Assembly (NCBI GenBank): GCA_964058805.1
Contig: CAXKVV010002149.1
Location: 372,001 to 436,000 of the forward strand
Length of the DNA stretch: 64,000 bases
Source: Schoenoplectus triqueter
Taxonomy: Eukaryota > Streptophyta > Magnoliopsida > Poales > Cyperaceae
Direction: 5' to 3'
Each line of letters opens with the position of its first letter. The stretch's first letter is position 1. The position numbers were made by a program, and so were the translations under genes. Below, piece by piece: positions 1 through 13,209 of this stretch. The notes beneath the pieces were generated by a model that worked only from the letters and a program-made list of their open reading frames with translations, was not told the DNA's origin and ran no database searches.

Positions 1-3000
1 ACTGCGATATGAATATCCTACGACACTAATTTTTCAAAAAACATAAGTAAGATATATTAGAAACTGTTGTGTAAACAAGTTGCTTAAAATTTTTAACATT
101 TTTTTACTCATAACTATACATAATTTCATGAAAATTAATATAATTACTCCTATTAGTAGATTATCCAATCAACACTTCGATATGAACATTGTCCGATACA
201 AATTTTGCACAAAACATAAATAAGATGCATTAAAAACGGTTGTTTAAACAAGTTGTTTGAGTTTTTAAAATTGGTTGGCCGCATAACTATGTATAATTTC
301 ATGAAAATTAATATAATTACTCCTAATTATGCCTATTATATGATTGTCCAGTTAAAACTTAGATATGAATATTCTATAACGCTAATTTTGCACAAATATA
401 AGTAAGATGCATTCGAAACTGTTTTTTAAACAAGTAGTTTAAGATTTTCAACATTTTTTGAATCAAAACTACACATAATTTCGAGCGAATTAATATAATT
501 CCGCCTAACTATCTCTATTATAAGATTGTCAAATTAACACTTCGATATGAATATCACAGGACACTAATTTTTCATCAGGCATAAGTAAGATACATTAGAA
601 ATTGCTATTTAAACAAGTTGTTTAAGATTTTTAACATTTATTGCCTCATAACGACACAAAATTTCATAAAAATTAATATAATTACTCCTAATTATTCCTA
701 TTAGAACATTATCCAATTAACACTTTGATATGAACATTCTACAACACGAATTTTGCATAAAAAATAAGTAAGATGCATTAAAAATTGTTGTTTAAACAAG
801 TTGTTTGAGTTTTTTAAATTTTTTTACTGCATAAATGCAAATAACATCGCGCAAATTAATATAATTACTCCCAATTATGCCTATTATATAATTATCCAAT
901 TGACACTCCAATATGAATATCTTATAACAATATTTTTTTCATAAAACATAAATAAGATACATCTGAAACTGCTGTTTAAACAAGTTATTTAAGATTTTCA
1001 AAATTTATTGTCTCATAACTACTCATAATATAGTGAAAATGAATATAATTACTCCTAATTGTTCCTATTAGAAGATTATCCAATTAATACTTCGATATGA
1101 ATATTCTACGACACTAAGTTTGCACAAAACATAAGTAAGATGTTTTAAAAACAGCAATTTAAATTATTTGATTGAGTTTTTCAAACCTTTTGCCGCATAA
1201 CTGCATATAATTTCGTACAAATTAATATAATTACTCATAATTACGTCTATTATAAGATTATCTAATTAAAACTTCTATATGAATATTCTATGATGCTAAT
1301 TAAGCACAAAACAAAAGTAAGATGCATTAAACACTGCTGTTTAAACTAATTGTTTGACTTTTTTATAATTTTTAGCCCATAAATACACATAATTTCGTGC
1401 AAATTAAGATTGTTCAGTTAACACCTCGATATGAATATTCTACGACACTATTTTCTCCCAAAACATAAGTAAGATGCATTAGAAACAGCTATTTGAAAAA
1501 GTTATTTGAGTGTTTCAAAATTTTTGGCCCCATAACTACACATAATTTAGTGAAAGTCAAAATAATCACTCCTAATTATGCCTATTAAAATATTATCTAA
1601 TTAACACTTCAGTATGACCATTCTACAACACTAATTTTGCACAAAACATAAGTAGGAGGCTTTAAAAACAGCTGTTTAAACAAGTTGTTTGAGCTTTTTA
1701 AAAAATTTGGGCCGCATAATTACACATAATTTCTTATAAATTAATATTATGACCCCTAAGCATGCCTATTATATGATCTTCTTATTAAAACTTCGATATG
1801 AATATTCTACGACTCTAATTTTTCACAAAACATAAGTAAGATGCATTAAAAACAGCTGTTTAAACAAGTTATTTGAGTTTTTCAAAATTTTGTCTGCATA
1901 GCTACACATAATTTCTTATAAATTAATATAATTACTCCTAAATATGCCTATTGTAAGATTCTTTCAATAAAACTTCGATATGAATATCCTACAACACTAA
2001 TTTTGCACAAAACATAAGTAAGATGCATTAAAGACAGCTGTTTAAACGAGTTGTTTGATGTTTCCAATTTTTTTGGCCGCATAACTGCACATAATTTCAT
2101 ATAAATTAATATAATTACTCCTAATTACGCCTGTTATAAGATTTTTCACTTAACAACTTGATATGAATATTCTACGATACAAATTTTTCACAAAACGTAA
2201 GTAAGATGCATTAGAAACTGCTATTTAAAAAACTTGTTTGAGTTTTCTACATTTGAGCCCTCATAACTACACATAATTTCGTGAAAATTAATATAACTAC
2301 TCCTAATTACTCCTATTATAAAGTTGTCCAATTAAAACTTTGATATGAATATTCTATAATGCTAATTTTGCACAAAATATAAGTAAGATGCGTTAAAAAC
2401 TGTTGTCTAAACAAGTTGTTTGACTTTATGAAAATTTTTGGCCGCGCAATTACACAAATTTCGTGCAAATTAAACTAATTACTCCTTGTTACGCCTATTA
2501 TAAGATTGTCCTATTAAAACTTCGATATGAATATTTCATGATGCTAATTTTGCGCAAAACATAAGTAAGATGCATTAAAAATTGTTGTTTAAACAAGTTG
2601 TTTGAGGCTTTCAAAAATTTTGGCCGCATAACTACGTATAATTCCATCAAAATTAATACAATTACTCCTAATTACGCCAATTATAAAATTGTCCAACTAA
2701 AAATTCGATATGAATATTCTATAACGCTAATATTGCACAAAACACAAGTAAGATGCGTCAAAAGCTGTTGTTTAAACAAGTTGTTTGCCTTTATAAAAAA
2801 TTTTGGCCGCATAACTACACATAATTTGGTGTAAATTAATATAATTTACTCATAATTGTGTCTATTATAAGATTGTTCAATTAACACTTCAAAACGAATA
2901 TTTTAGGGCACTATTTTCCCCCAAAACATAAGTAAGATGCATTAGAAACTGCTATTTACAAAAATTAAGTTTTTCAACATTTTTGGCCTCATAACTACAT

Positions 3001-3216
3001 ATAATTTCATAAAAAATAATATAATTACTCCTAATTATGCCCCATTAAAATATTAGCCAATTAACAGTTCGATATGAACATTCTACGACACTAATTTTGC
3101 ACGAGACATAAGTAGGATGCATTAAAAACACATGTTTATTGCATAAGTACACATAATTTCATGCAAATTGATATAATTACTCCTAATTATGTCTATTATA
3201 AGATTGTTCAATTAGC
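1..3216. repeat. AT-satellite HOR copy 1 (18 monomers)
   Basis: Eighteen monomers are counted between the GATATGAA mark at 5 and its HOR equivalent at 3222. Two are short: about 152 bp (1276-1428) and about 151 bp (3071-3222). The first lacks most of the ATAATTACTCCTAATTATG stretch; the second lacks the AAGTTGTTTGAG stretch. These two landmarks set the HOR phase. Position 1 is an arbitrary phase because the window starts inside the array. Confidence 0.9.
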
Positions 3217-6200
3217 ACTGCGATATGAATATCCTACGACACTAATTTTTAAAAAAACATAAGTAAGATATATTAGAAACTGTTGTGTAAACAAGTTGCT
3301 TAAAATTTTTAACATTTTTTTACTCATAACTATACATAATTTCATGAAAATAAATATAATTACTCCTATTAGTAGATTATCCAATCAACACTTCGATATG
3401 AACATTGTCCGATACAAATTTTGCACAAAACATAAATAAGATGCATTAAAAACGGTTGTTTAAACAAGTTGTTTGAGTTTTTAAAATTTGTTGGCCGCAT
3501 AACTATGTATAATTTCATGAAAATTAATATAATTACTCCTAATTATGCCTATTATATGATTGTCCAGTTAAAACTTAGATATGAATATTCTATAACGCTA
3601 ATTTTGCACAAATATAAGTAAGATGCATTCGAAACTGTTTTTTAAACAAGTAGTTTAAGATTTTCAACATTTTTTGAATCAAAACTACACATAATTTCGA
3701 GCGAATTAATATAATTCCGCCTAACTATCTCTATTATAAGATTGTCAAATTAACACTTCGATATGAATATCAGAGGACACTAATTTTTCATCAGGCATAA
3801 GTAAGATACATTAGAAATTGCTGTTTAAACAAGTTGTTTAAGATTTTTAATATTTATTGCCTCATAACGACACAAAATTTCATAAAAATTAATATAATTA
3901 CTCCTAATTATTCCTATTAGAACATTATCCAATTAACACTTTGATATGAACATTCTACAACACGAATTTTGCATAAAAAATAAGTAAGATGCATTAAAAA
4001 TTGCTGTTTAAACAAGTTATTTGAGTTTTTTAAATTTTTTTACTGCATAAATGCACATAACATCGCGCAAATTAATATAATTACTCCCAATTATGCCTAT
4101 TATATAATTATCCAATTGACACTCCAATATGAATATCTTATAACAATATTGTTTTCATAAAACATAAATAAGATACATCTGAAACTGCTGTTTAAACAAG
4201 TTATTTAAGATTTTCAAAATTTATTGTCTCATAACTACTCATAATATCGTGAAAATGAATATAATTACTCCTAATTGTTCCTATTAGAAGATTATCCAAT
4301 TAATACTTCGATATGAATATTCTACGACACTAAGTTTGCACAAAACATAAGTAAGATGTTTTAAAAACAGCAATTTAAATTATTTGATTGAGTTTTTCAA
4401 ACCTTTTGCCGCATAACTGCATATAATTTCGTACAAATTAATATAATTACTCATAATTACGTCTATTATAAGATTATCTAATTAAAACTTCTATATGAAT
4501 ATTCTATGATGCTAATTAAGCACAAAACAAAAGTAAGATGCATTAAAAACTGCTGTTTAAACTAATTGTTTGACTTTTTTATAATTTTTAGCCCATAAAT
4601 ACACATAATTTCGTGCAAATTAAGATTATTCAGTTAACACCTCGATATGAATATTCTACGACACTATTTTCTCCCAAAACATAAGTAAGATGCATTAGAA
4701 ACAGCTATTTGAAAAAGTTATTTGAGTGTTTCAAAATTTTTGGCCCCATAACTACACATAATTTAGTGAAAGTCAAAATAATCACTCCTAATTATGCCTA
4801 TTAAAATATTATCTAATTAACACTTCAGTATGACCATTCTACAACACTAATTTTGCACAAAACATAAGTAGGAGGCTTTAAAAACAGCTGTTTAAATAAG
4901 TTGTTTGAGCTTTTTAAAAAATTTGGGCCGCATAATTACACATAATTTCTTATAAATTAATATTATGACCCCTAAGCATGCCTATTATATGATCTTCTAA
5001 TTAAAACTTCGATATGAATATTCTACGACTCTAATTTTTCACAAAACATAAGTAAGATGCATTAAAAATAACTGTTTAAACAAGTTATTTGAGTTTTTCA
5101 AAATTTTGGCTGCATAGCTACACATAATTTCTTATAAATTAATATAATTACTCCTAAATATGCCTATTGTAAGATTCTTTCAATAAAACTTCGATATGAA
5201 TATCCTACAACACTAATTTTGCACAAAACATAAGTAAGATGCATTAAAACAGCTGTTTAAACGAGTTGTTTGATGTTTCCAATTTTTTTGGCCGCATAAC
5301 TGCACATAATTTCGTATAAATTAATATAATTACTCCTAATTACGCCTGTTATAAGATTTTTCACTTAACACTTTGATATGAATATTCTACGATACAAATT
5401 TTTCACAAAACGTAAGTAAGATGCATTAGAAACTGCTATTTAAAAAACTTGTTTGAGTTTTCTACATTTGAGCCCTCATAACTACACATAATTTCGTGAA
5501 AATTAATATAACTACTCCTAATTACTCCTATTATAAAGTTGTCCAATTAAAACTTTGATATGAATATTCTATAATGCTAATTTTGCACAAAATATAAGTA
5601 AGATGCGTTAAAAACTGTTGTCTAAACAAGTTGTTTGACTTTATGAAAATTTTTGGCCGCGCAATTACACAAATTTCGTGCAAATTAAACTAATTACTCC
5701 TTGTTACGCCTATTATAAGATTGTCCTATTAAAACTTCGATATGAATATTTCATGATGCTAATTTTGCGCAAAACATAAGTAAGATGTATTAAAAATTAT
5801 TGTTTAAACAAGTTGTTTGAGGCTTTCAAAAATTTTGGCCGCATAACTACGTATAATTCCATCAAAATTAATACAATTACTCCTAATTACGCCAATTATA
5901 AAATTGTCCAACTAAAAATTCGATATGAATATTCTATAACGCTAATATTGCACAAAACACAAGTAAGATGCGTCAAAAGCTGTTGTTTAAACAAGTTGTT
6001 TGCCTTTATAAAAAATTTTGGCCGCATAACTACACATAATTTAGTGTAAATTAATATAATTTACTCATAATTGTGTCTATTATAAGATTGTTCAATTAAC
6101 ACTTCAAAACGAATATTTTAGGGTACTATTTTCCCCCAAAACATAAGTAAGATGCATTAGAAACTGCTATTTACAAAAATTAAGTTCTTCAACATTTTTG

Positions 6201-6431
6201 GCCTCATAACTACATATAATTTCGTAAAAAATAATATAATTACTCCTAATTATGCCCCATTAAAATATTAGCCAATTAACAGTTCGATATGAACATTCTA
6301 CGACACTAATTTTGCACGAGACATAAGTAGGATGCATTAAAAACACATGTTTATTGCATAAGTACACATAATTTCATGAAAATTGATATAATTACTCCTA
6401 ATTATGTCTATTATAAGATTGTTCAATTAGC
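3217..6431. repeat. AT-satellite HOR copy 2
   Basis: This copy repeats 1-3216 monomer by monomer at an offset of 3215-3216 bp, with only scattered single-base differences. One example is the run of A in place of TTTTTC near 3247. The 78-codon open frame at 2598-2834 recurs at 5813-6049 with an identical translation. Near-identity of HOR copies alongside clear divergence between neighbouring monomers shows that recent homogenisation acts on the whole 3.2-kb unit. Confidence 0.9.
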
Positions 6432-8549
6432 ACTGCGATATGAATATCCTACGACACTAATTTTTCAAAAAACATAAGTAAGATATATTAGAAACTATTG
6501 TGTAAACAAGTTGTTTAAAATTTTTAACATTTTTTTACTCATAACTATACATAATTTCATGAAAATTAATATAATTACTCCTATTAGTAGATTATCCAAT
6601 CAACACTTCGATATGAACATTGTCCGATACAAATTTTGCACAAAACATAAATAAGATGCATTAAAAACGGTTATTTAAACAAGTTGTTTGAGTTTTTAAA
6701 ATTTGTTGGCCGCATAACTATGTATAATTTCATCAAAAATTAATATAATTACTCATAATTATGCCTATTATATGATTGTCCAGTTAAAACTTAGATATGA
6801 ATATTCTATAACGCTAATTTTGCACAAATATAAGTAAGATGCATTCGAAACTGTTTTTTAAACAAGTAGTTTAAGATTTTCAACATTTTTTGAATCAAAA
6901 CTACACATAATTTCGAGCGAATTAATATAATTCTGCCTAACTATTTCTATTATAAGATTGTCAAATTAACACTTCGATATGAATAACAGAGGACACTAAT
7001 TTTTCATCAGACATAAGTAAGATACATTAGAAATTGCTGTTTAAACAAGTTGTTTAAGATTTTTAACATTTATTGCCTCATAACGACACAAAATTTCATA
7101 AAAATTAATATAATTACTCCTAATTATTCCTATTAGAACATTATCCAATTAACACTTTGATATGAACATTCTACAACACGAATTTTGCATAAAAAATAAG
7201 TAAGATGCATTAAAAATTGCTGTTTAAACAAGTTGTTTGAGTTTTTTAAATTTTTTTTATGCATAAATGCACATAACATCGCGCAAATTAATATAATTAC
7301 TTCCAATTATGCCTATTATATAATTATCCAATTGACACTCCAATATGAATATCTTATAACAGTATTTTTTTCATAAAATATAAATAAGATACATCTGAAA
7401 CTGCTGTTTAAACATGTTATTTAAGATTTTCAAAATTTATTATCTCATAACTACTCATAATATCGTGAAAATGAATATAATTACTCCTAATTGTTCCTAT
7501 TAGAAGATTATCCAATTAATACTTCGATATGAATATTTTACGACACTAAGTTTGCACAAAACATAAGTAATATGTATTACAAACAACAATTTAAATTATT
7601 TGATTGAGTTTTTCAAACCTTTTGCCGCAAAACTGCATATAATTTCGTACAAATTAATATAATTACTCATAATTATGTCTATTATAAGATTATCTAATTA
7701 AAACTTCTATATGAATATTCTATGATGCTAATTAAGCACAAAACAAAAGTAAGATGCATTAACAACTGCTGTTTAAACTAATTGTTTGAATTTTTAAAAA
7801 ATTTTAGCCCATAAATACACATAATTTCGTGCAAATTAAGATTGTTCAATTAACACCTCGATATGAATATTCTACGACACTATTTCTCCCAAAATATAAG
7901 TAAGATGCATTAGAAACAGCTATTTGAAAAAGTTATTTGAGTGTTTCAAAATTTTTGACCCACTATACATAATTTTGTGAAAGTCAAAATAATCACTCCT
8001 AATTATGCCTATTAAAATATTATCTAATTAACACTTCAGTATGAACATTCTACAACACTAATTTTGCACAAAACATAAGTAGGAGACTTTAAAAATAGCT
8101 GTTTAAACAAGTTGTTTAAGCTTTTTAAAAAATTTGGGCCGCATAATTACACATAATTTCTTATAAATTATTATTATGACCCCTAAGCATGCCTATTATA
8201 TGATCTTCTAATTAAAACTTCGATATGAATATTCTACGACTCTAATTTTTCACAAAACATAAGTAAGATGCATTAAAAACAGCTGTTTAAACAAGTTATT
8301 TGAGTTTTTCAAAATTTTAGCTGCATAGCTACACATAATTTCTTATAAATTAATATAATTACTCATAAATATGCCTATTGTAAGATTCTTTCAATAAAAC
8401 TTCGATATGAATATCCTACAACACTAATTTTGCATAAAACATAAGTAAGATGCATTAAAAACAGCTGTTTAATGCATAAGTGCACATAATTTCTTGCAAA
8501 TTGATATAATTACTCATAATTATGTCTATTATAAGATTGTTCAATTAGC
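6432..8549. repeat. AT-satellite HOR copy 3, six monomers deleted
   Basis: Collinear with copy 1 up to about 8471 (copy-1 equivalent about 2042). It then jumps to sequence equivalent to copy-1 position 3140 (TGCATAAGT...). The missing stretch is about 1094 bp, which is 6 x 182 bp. The breakpoint makes a hybrid monomer that begins as monomer 12 and ends as monomer 18, so the repeat register is kept. That is the signature of unequal exchange or slippage between monomers. Confidence 0.85.
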
Positions 8550-10135
8550 ACTACGATATGAATATTCTACGACACTAAGTTTTCATAAACATAAGTAAGA
8601 TATATTAGAAACTGCTATTTAAACAAGTTGTTCAAAATTTTTAACATTTTTTGACTCATAACAATACATAATTTCATGAAAATTAATATAATTACGTCAA
8701 ATTATACCTATTGGTACATTATCCAATCAACAATTCGATATGAACATTGTCCGACACAAATTTTACATAAAACATAAATAAGATGCATTAAAAACGGTTG
8801 TTTAAACAAGTTGTTTGAGTTTTTAAAATTTATTGGTCGCATAACTACGTATAATTTCATGAAAATTAATATAATTACTCCAAATTATGCCTATTATATG
8901 ATTGTCCAGTTAAAACTTAGATATGAATATTCTATAACGCTAATTTTGCACAAATATAAGTAAGATGCATTCGCAACTGTTTTTTAAACAAGTAGTTTAA
9001 GATTTTCAATATTTTTTGAATCAAAACTACACATAATTTCGAGCGAATTAATATAATTCCGCCTAACTATCTCTATTATAAGATTGTCAAATTAACACTT
9101 CGATATGAATATCAGAGGGCACTAATTTTTCATAAGACATAAATAATATACATTAGAAATTGCTGTTTAAACAAGTTGTTTAAGATTTTTAACATTTATT
9201 ACCTCATAACGACACAAAATTTCATGAAAATTAATATAATTACTCCTAATTATGCCTATTAGAATATTATCCAATTAACACTTTGATATGAACATTCTAC
9301 AACATGAATTTTACATAAAAAATAAGTAACATGCATTAAAAATAGTTGTTTAAACAAATCGTTTGAGTTTTTTAAGTTTTTTTTACTGCATAACTACACA
9401 TAACAACGCGCAAATTAATATAATTACTCCCAATTATATCTATTATATAATTATCCAATTGACACTCCAATATGAATATCCTATAACAATATATTTTAAT
9501 GAAACATAAATAAGATACATCTGAAACTACTGTTTAAATAAGTTATTTAAGATTTTCAAACTTTTTGCCGCATAACTGCATATAATTTCGTACAAATTAA
9601 TATAATTACTCCTAATTATGCCTATTATAAGATTATCTAATTAAAACTCCGATATGAATAATCTATGATGCTAATTAGGCATAAAACAAAAGTAAGATGC
9701 ATTAAAATCTGTGGTTTAAACGAATTGTTGGACTTTTTAAAAAAAATTGGCCCCATAAATACACATAGTTTCATGCAATTTAAGATTGTTCAATTAACAC
9801 ATCGATATGAATATTCTAAGACACTATTTTCTCCTAAAATATAAGTAAGATGCATTAGAAACAACTATTTGAAAAAGTTATTTGAGTGTTTTAAAATTTT
9901 TAACCCCATAACTACACATAATTTAGTGAAAGTTAAAATAATCACTCCTAATTATGCCTATTAAAATATTATCTAATTTCTTATAAATTACTCCTAAAGT
10001 TATTTGAGTTTTACAAAAAAATTGGCTGTATTTCTACACATAATTTATTATAAATTAATATAATTACTCCAAAATATGACTATTGTAAGATTCTTTCAAT
10101 AAAACTTCGATATGAATATCCTACAACACTAATTT
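8550..10135. repeat. AT-satellite HOR copy 4, partial and rearranged
   Basis: Starts like the other copies (GCACTACGATATG at 8548) and is visibly more diverged from copies 1-3 than they are from each other. Near 9556 monomer 6 is fused to monomer 7, a loss of one monomer. Near 9976-10000 several short jumps join monomer 9/10 material to monomer 11 material. The copy stops inside a monomer-12 equivalent, just after ACACTAATTTTG, where the GC-rich satellite begins. Confidence 0.85.
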
Positions 10136-10139
10136 TGTT
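10131..10139. other. Junction of AT-rich and GC-rich satellites
   Basis: AT-satellite text ends with CACTAATTTTG and GC-satellite text continues with GTTTTCGTCGGTTCC and no spacer. A short TTTTG/GTTTT stretch fits both families, so the breakpoint can be placed only to within a few bases; this suggests microhomology-mediated joining. No transposon end, target duplication or unique sequence separates the two arrays. Confidence 0.85.
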
Positions 10140-13109
10140 TTCGTCGGTTCCGAGGGCGTCGGGTCCCTTTTTCATGTTTTGCGCGCCCGGACTCATTTTC
10201 GGCGGTACCGAGGGCGTCGGGTCCAGTTTTCATGTTTTGCTCGCCCGTATTCGTTTTCAGCGGTACCGACGGCGCCGGGTCCCGTTTTCATGTTTTGCGT
10301 GCCTGGACTCATTTTCGACGGTACCGAGGGCGTCGGGTCCAGTTTTCATGTTTTGCTTGCCCGTATTCGTTTTCAGCGGTACCGACGGCGCCGGGACCCG
10401 TTTTCATGTTTTGCGTGCCTGGACTCATTTTCGACGGTACCGAGGTCGTCAGGACCTGTTTTCATGTTTTGCGAACCCGGACTCGTTTTCGGCGGTACCG
10501 AGGGCGTCGGCTCCCGTTTTAATATTTTGCGTGCCCAGACTCGTTTTCGGCGTTTCCGAGGGCGTTGGGTCCCGTTTTAATGTTTTGCGCGTCCGGACTC
10601 GTTTTCTGCGGTACCGAGGGCGTCAGATCCCGTTTTCATGTTTTCCGTTGCCGGACATGTTTTTGGGAGTACCGAGGGCGTCAGGACCAGTTTTCATGTT
10701 TTGTGCGCCCGGACTCGTTTTCGGCGGTTCCGAGGGCGTCGGGTCCCTTTTTCATGTTTTGCGCGCCCGGACTCATTTTCGGCGGTACCGAGGGCGTCAG
10801 GTCTCGTTTTCATGTTTTGCTCGCCCGGATTCGTTTTCGGCGGTACCGAGGGCGTCGGGTCCCGTTTTCATGTTTTCCGCTCCCGGACATGTTTTTGGGA
10901 GTACCGAGGGCGTCGGGTCCCGTTTTCAAGTTTTACGCTCCGGACTCATTTTCGGCGGTTCCGAGGGTGTCGGGTCCCGTTTTCATGTTTTGCGCGCCCG
11001 GACTCATTTTCGGCGGTTCCGAGGGTGTCGGGTCCCGTTTTCATTTTTTGCGCGCCCGGACTCGTTTTCGGCCGTGCCGAGTGCGTCGGGTCCCGTTTTC
11101 ATGTTTTGCGCGCCTGGAGTCGTTTTCGGCGGTTCCGAGTGCGTCGGGTCCCGTTTTCATGTTGTGCGCGGCCGGACTCGTTTTCGGCGGTACCGAGGGC
11201 GTCGGTTCCCATTTTCATGTTTTCGCACCCTACGCTCATTTTCGGCGATACCTAGGGCGTCTGGTCCCGTTTTCATGGTTTGCGCTCCCGGACTCGTTTT
11301 CAGCGGTGCCGAGTGAGTCGGGTCTCGTTTTCATGTTTTGCGCGCCCGGACATTTTTTCGACGGTTCCGAGGGCGTCGGGTCCCGTTTTCATGTTTTGTG
11401 CGCCCGGACTCATTTTCGGCGGTTCCGATAGCGTCAGGTCCCGTTTTCATTTTTTGCGCGCCCGGACTCTTATTCGGTGGTTCCGAGGGCGTCGGCTCCC
11501 ATTTTCATGTTTTGCGCGCCCTGACTCATTTTCGGCTGTTCCGAGTGCGTCGGGTCCCGTTTTCATGTTTTGCGCGCCCGGACTCATTTTCGGCGGTTCG
11601 GAGGGCGTCGGGTCCCTTTTTCATGTTTTGCGCGCCCGGACTCGTTTTCGGCGGTACCGAAGGCGTCGGGTCCCGTTTTCATGTTTTCCACTCCCGGACA
11701 TGTTTTTGGGAGTTCCGAGGGCGTCAGGTCCCGTTTTCAAGTTTTGTGCCCCCGTACTCGTTTTCGGCGGTACCGACGGCGTCGGGTCCCGTTTTAATGT
11801 TTTGCTCGCCCGGACTCATTTTCGGCGGTACCGAGGGCGTGGGGTCCCGTTTTCATGTTGTGCGCGCCCGGACTCTTTTTCGTCGGTACCGAGGGCGTCG
11901 GGTCCCGTTTTCATGTTTTGCGCGCTCGGACTCGTTTTGCACGGTACCGAGGGCGTTGGGTCCCGTTTTACAGTTTTGCGCGCCCGAACTCGTTTTCGAC
12001 GGTTCCGAGGGCGTCGGGTATCGTTTTCATGTTTTGCGCGCCCGGACTCATTTTCGGCGGTTCCGAGGGCGTCGGGTCCCGATTTCATGTTTTGCGCTCC
12101 CGGACTCGTTTTCTGTGGTTCCGAGGGCGTCGAGTCCCGTTTTCATGTTTTCCGCTCCCGGACACATTTTCCGTGGTGCCGAGGGTGTCGGGTCTCGTTT
12201 TCATGTTTTGCGCGCCCGGACCCGTTTTAGGCGGTACCGAGGCCGTCGGGTCCCGTTTTCATGTTTTGCGCGCCGAGACTCATTTTCGGCGGTACCGAGG
12301 GCGTCGGGTCCCGTTTTCTTGTTTTGCGCCCGGACTCGTGTTAGGCTGTGCCGAGGGCGTCGGGTTCCGTTTTTATGTATTGCTCGGCCGGACTCGTTTT
12401 CGGCGATATCGAGGGTGTCGGGTCCCGTTTTCATATTTTGCGCGCCCGGACTCGTATTCGGCGGTTCCGAGGGCGTCGGGTCCCGTTTTCATGTTTTGTG
12501 CGCCCGGACTCGTTTTCGTCGGTACCGAGGACGTCGGGTCCCGTTTTCATGTTTTGCGCGCCCGGACACATTGTCGGAGGTATGGAGTGAGTCCGGTCCC
12601 GTTTTCATGTTTTGCGCGTCCGGACTCATTTTCGGCGGTACCGAGGTCTTCGGGTCCCGTTTTCATGTTTCGCGGCCCCGAACTCGCGTTCGGCGGTATC
12701 GAGGGCATCGGGTCCTGTTTTCTTGTTTTGCGAGCCAGGACTCTTTTTCACCCGTGCCGTGGTCGTCCGGTCCCGTTTTCATGTTTTGTGTGCCCGGACT
12801 CGTTTTCGGCGGTTTCGAGGGCGTCGGGTCCCATTTCATATTTTGCGCGTCCAAACTCATTTTCGGCGGTACCGAGGTCGTCGAGTCCCGTTTTCATATG
12901 TTGTGCTACCGGACTCGTTTTCGAGGGTATCGAGGGCGTCATATCCCGTTTTCATGTTTTGCGCGCCCGGACTCGTTTTAGGCAGTGCCGAGGGCGTCGG
13001 GTCCCGTTTTCATGCATTGCGCGCCCGGACTCATTTTCGGCTGTACCGAGGGTGTCGGGTGCCGTTTTCATGTTATGCGCGCCCGGACTCATTTTCGGCG
13101 GTATCGAGG

Positions 13110-13209
13110 GCGTCAGGTCCCGTTTTCATGTTTTGCGCGCCCGGACTCGTTTTCGGTCGTCCCGTTTTCATTTTTTCCGCTCCCAGACATGTTATTTGGA
13201 GTACTGAGT
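13110..13209. repeat. 100-bp composite marker (short unit + variant unit)
   Basis: Two adjacent units together measure 100 bp instead of 116. A 16-bp deletion fuses TTTTCGG to the next GTCCCGTTTTC, and the following unit carries the diverged tail TTTGGAGTACTGAGTGCG. The same pair recurs, the fused junction lying near 15495, 16812, 19043, 20935, 23400, 27190, 27750, 28246, 30414, 30791, 31401, 31729, 33480, 58829, 61218 and 62984. The copy at 15449-15548 is also exactly 100 bp. One deletion event spread by amplification is the simplest reading. Confidence 0.85.

Larger units (their letters stand above)
1..10135. repeat. AT-rich satellite array, ~183-bp monomer
   Basis: Head-to-tail monomers can be followed by the recurring GATATGAA motif, for example near 5, 179, 362, 544, 727, 1094, 1428, 1795, 1977, 2160, 2342, 2524 and 2707. 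Most spacings are 182-183 bp. Shared boxes in each monomer are ATAAGTAAGATGCATT, GTTTAAACAAGTTGTTT and AATATAATTACTCCTAATTA. Base composition is roughly three-quarters A+T. About 55 monomers are visible and the array continues past the left edge. No gene is present: the only open frames above 60 codons (2598-2834 and its HOR twin 5813-6049) are repeat sequence. Monomer length near one nucleosome plus HOR organisation is typical of centromeric satellites, but that role is inference. I do not recognise the family by name. Confidence 0.95.

Noticed and set aside
2598..2834. 78-codon open frame duplicated identically at 5813-6049
   Set aside because: It is AT-satellite sequence. The duplicate is identical only because it sits in the next HOR copy.
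11816..12088. Minus-strand open frames of 60-160 codons across the GC-rich array
   Set aside because: They appear where the single TGA per unit on that strand is mutated or shifted in frame. The products are repeat translations.
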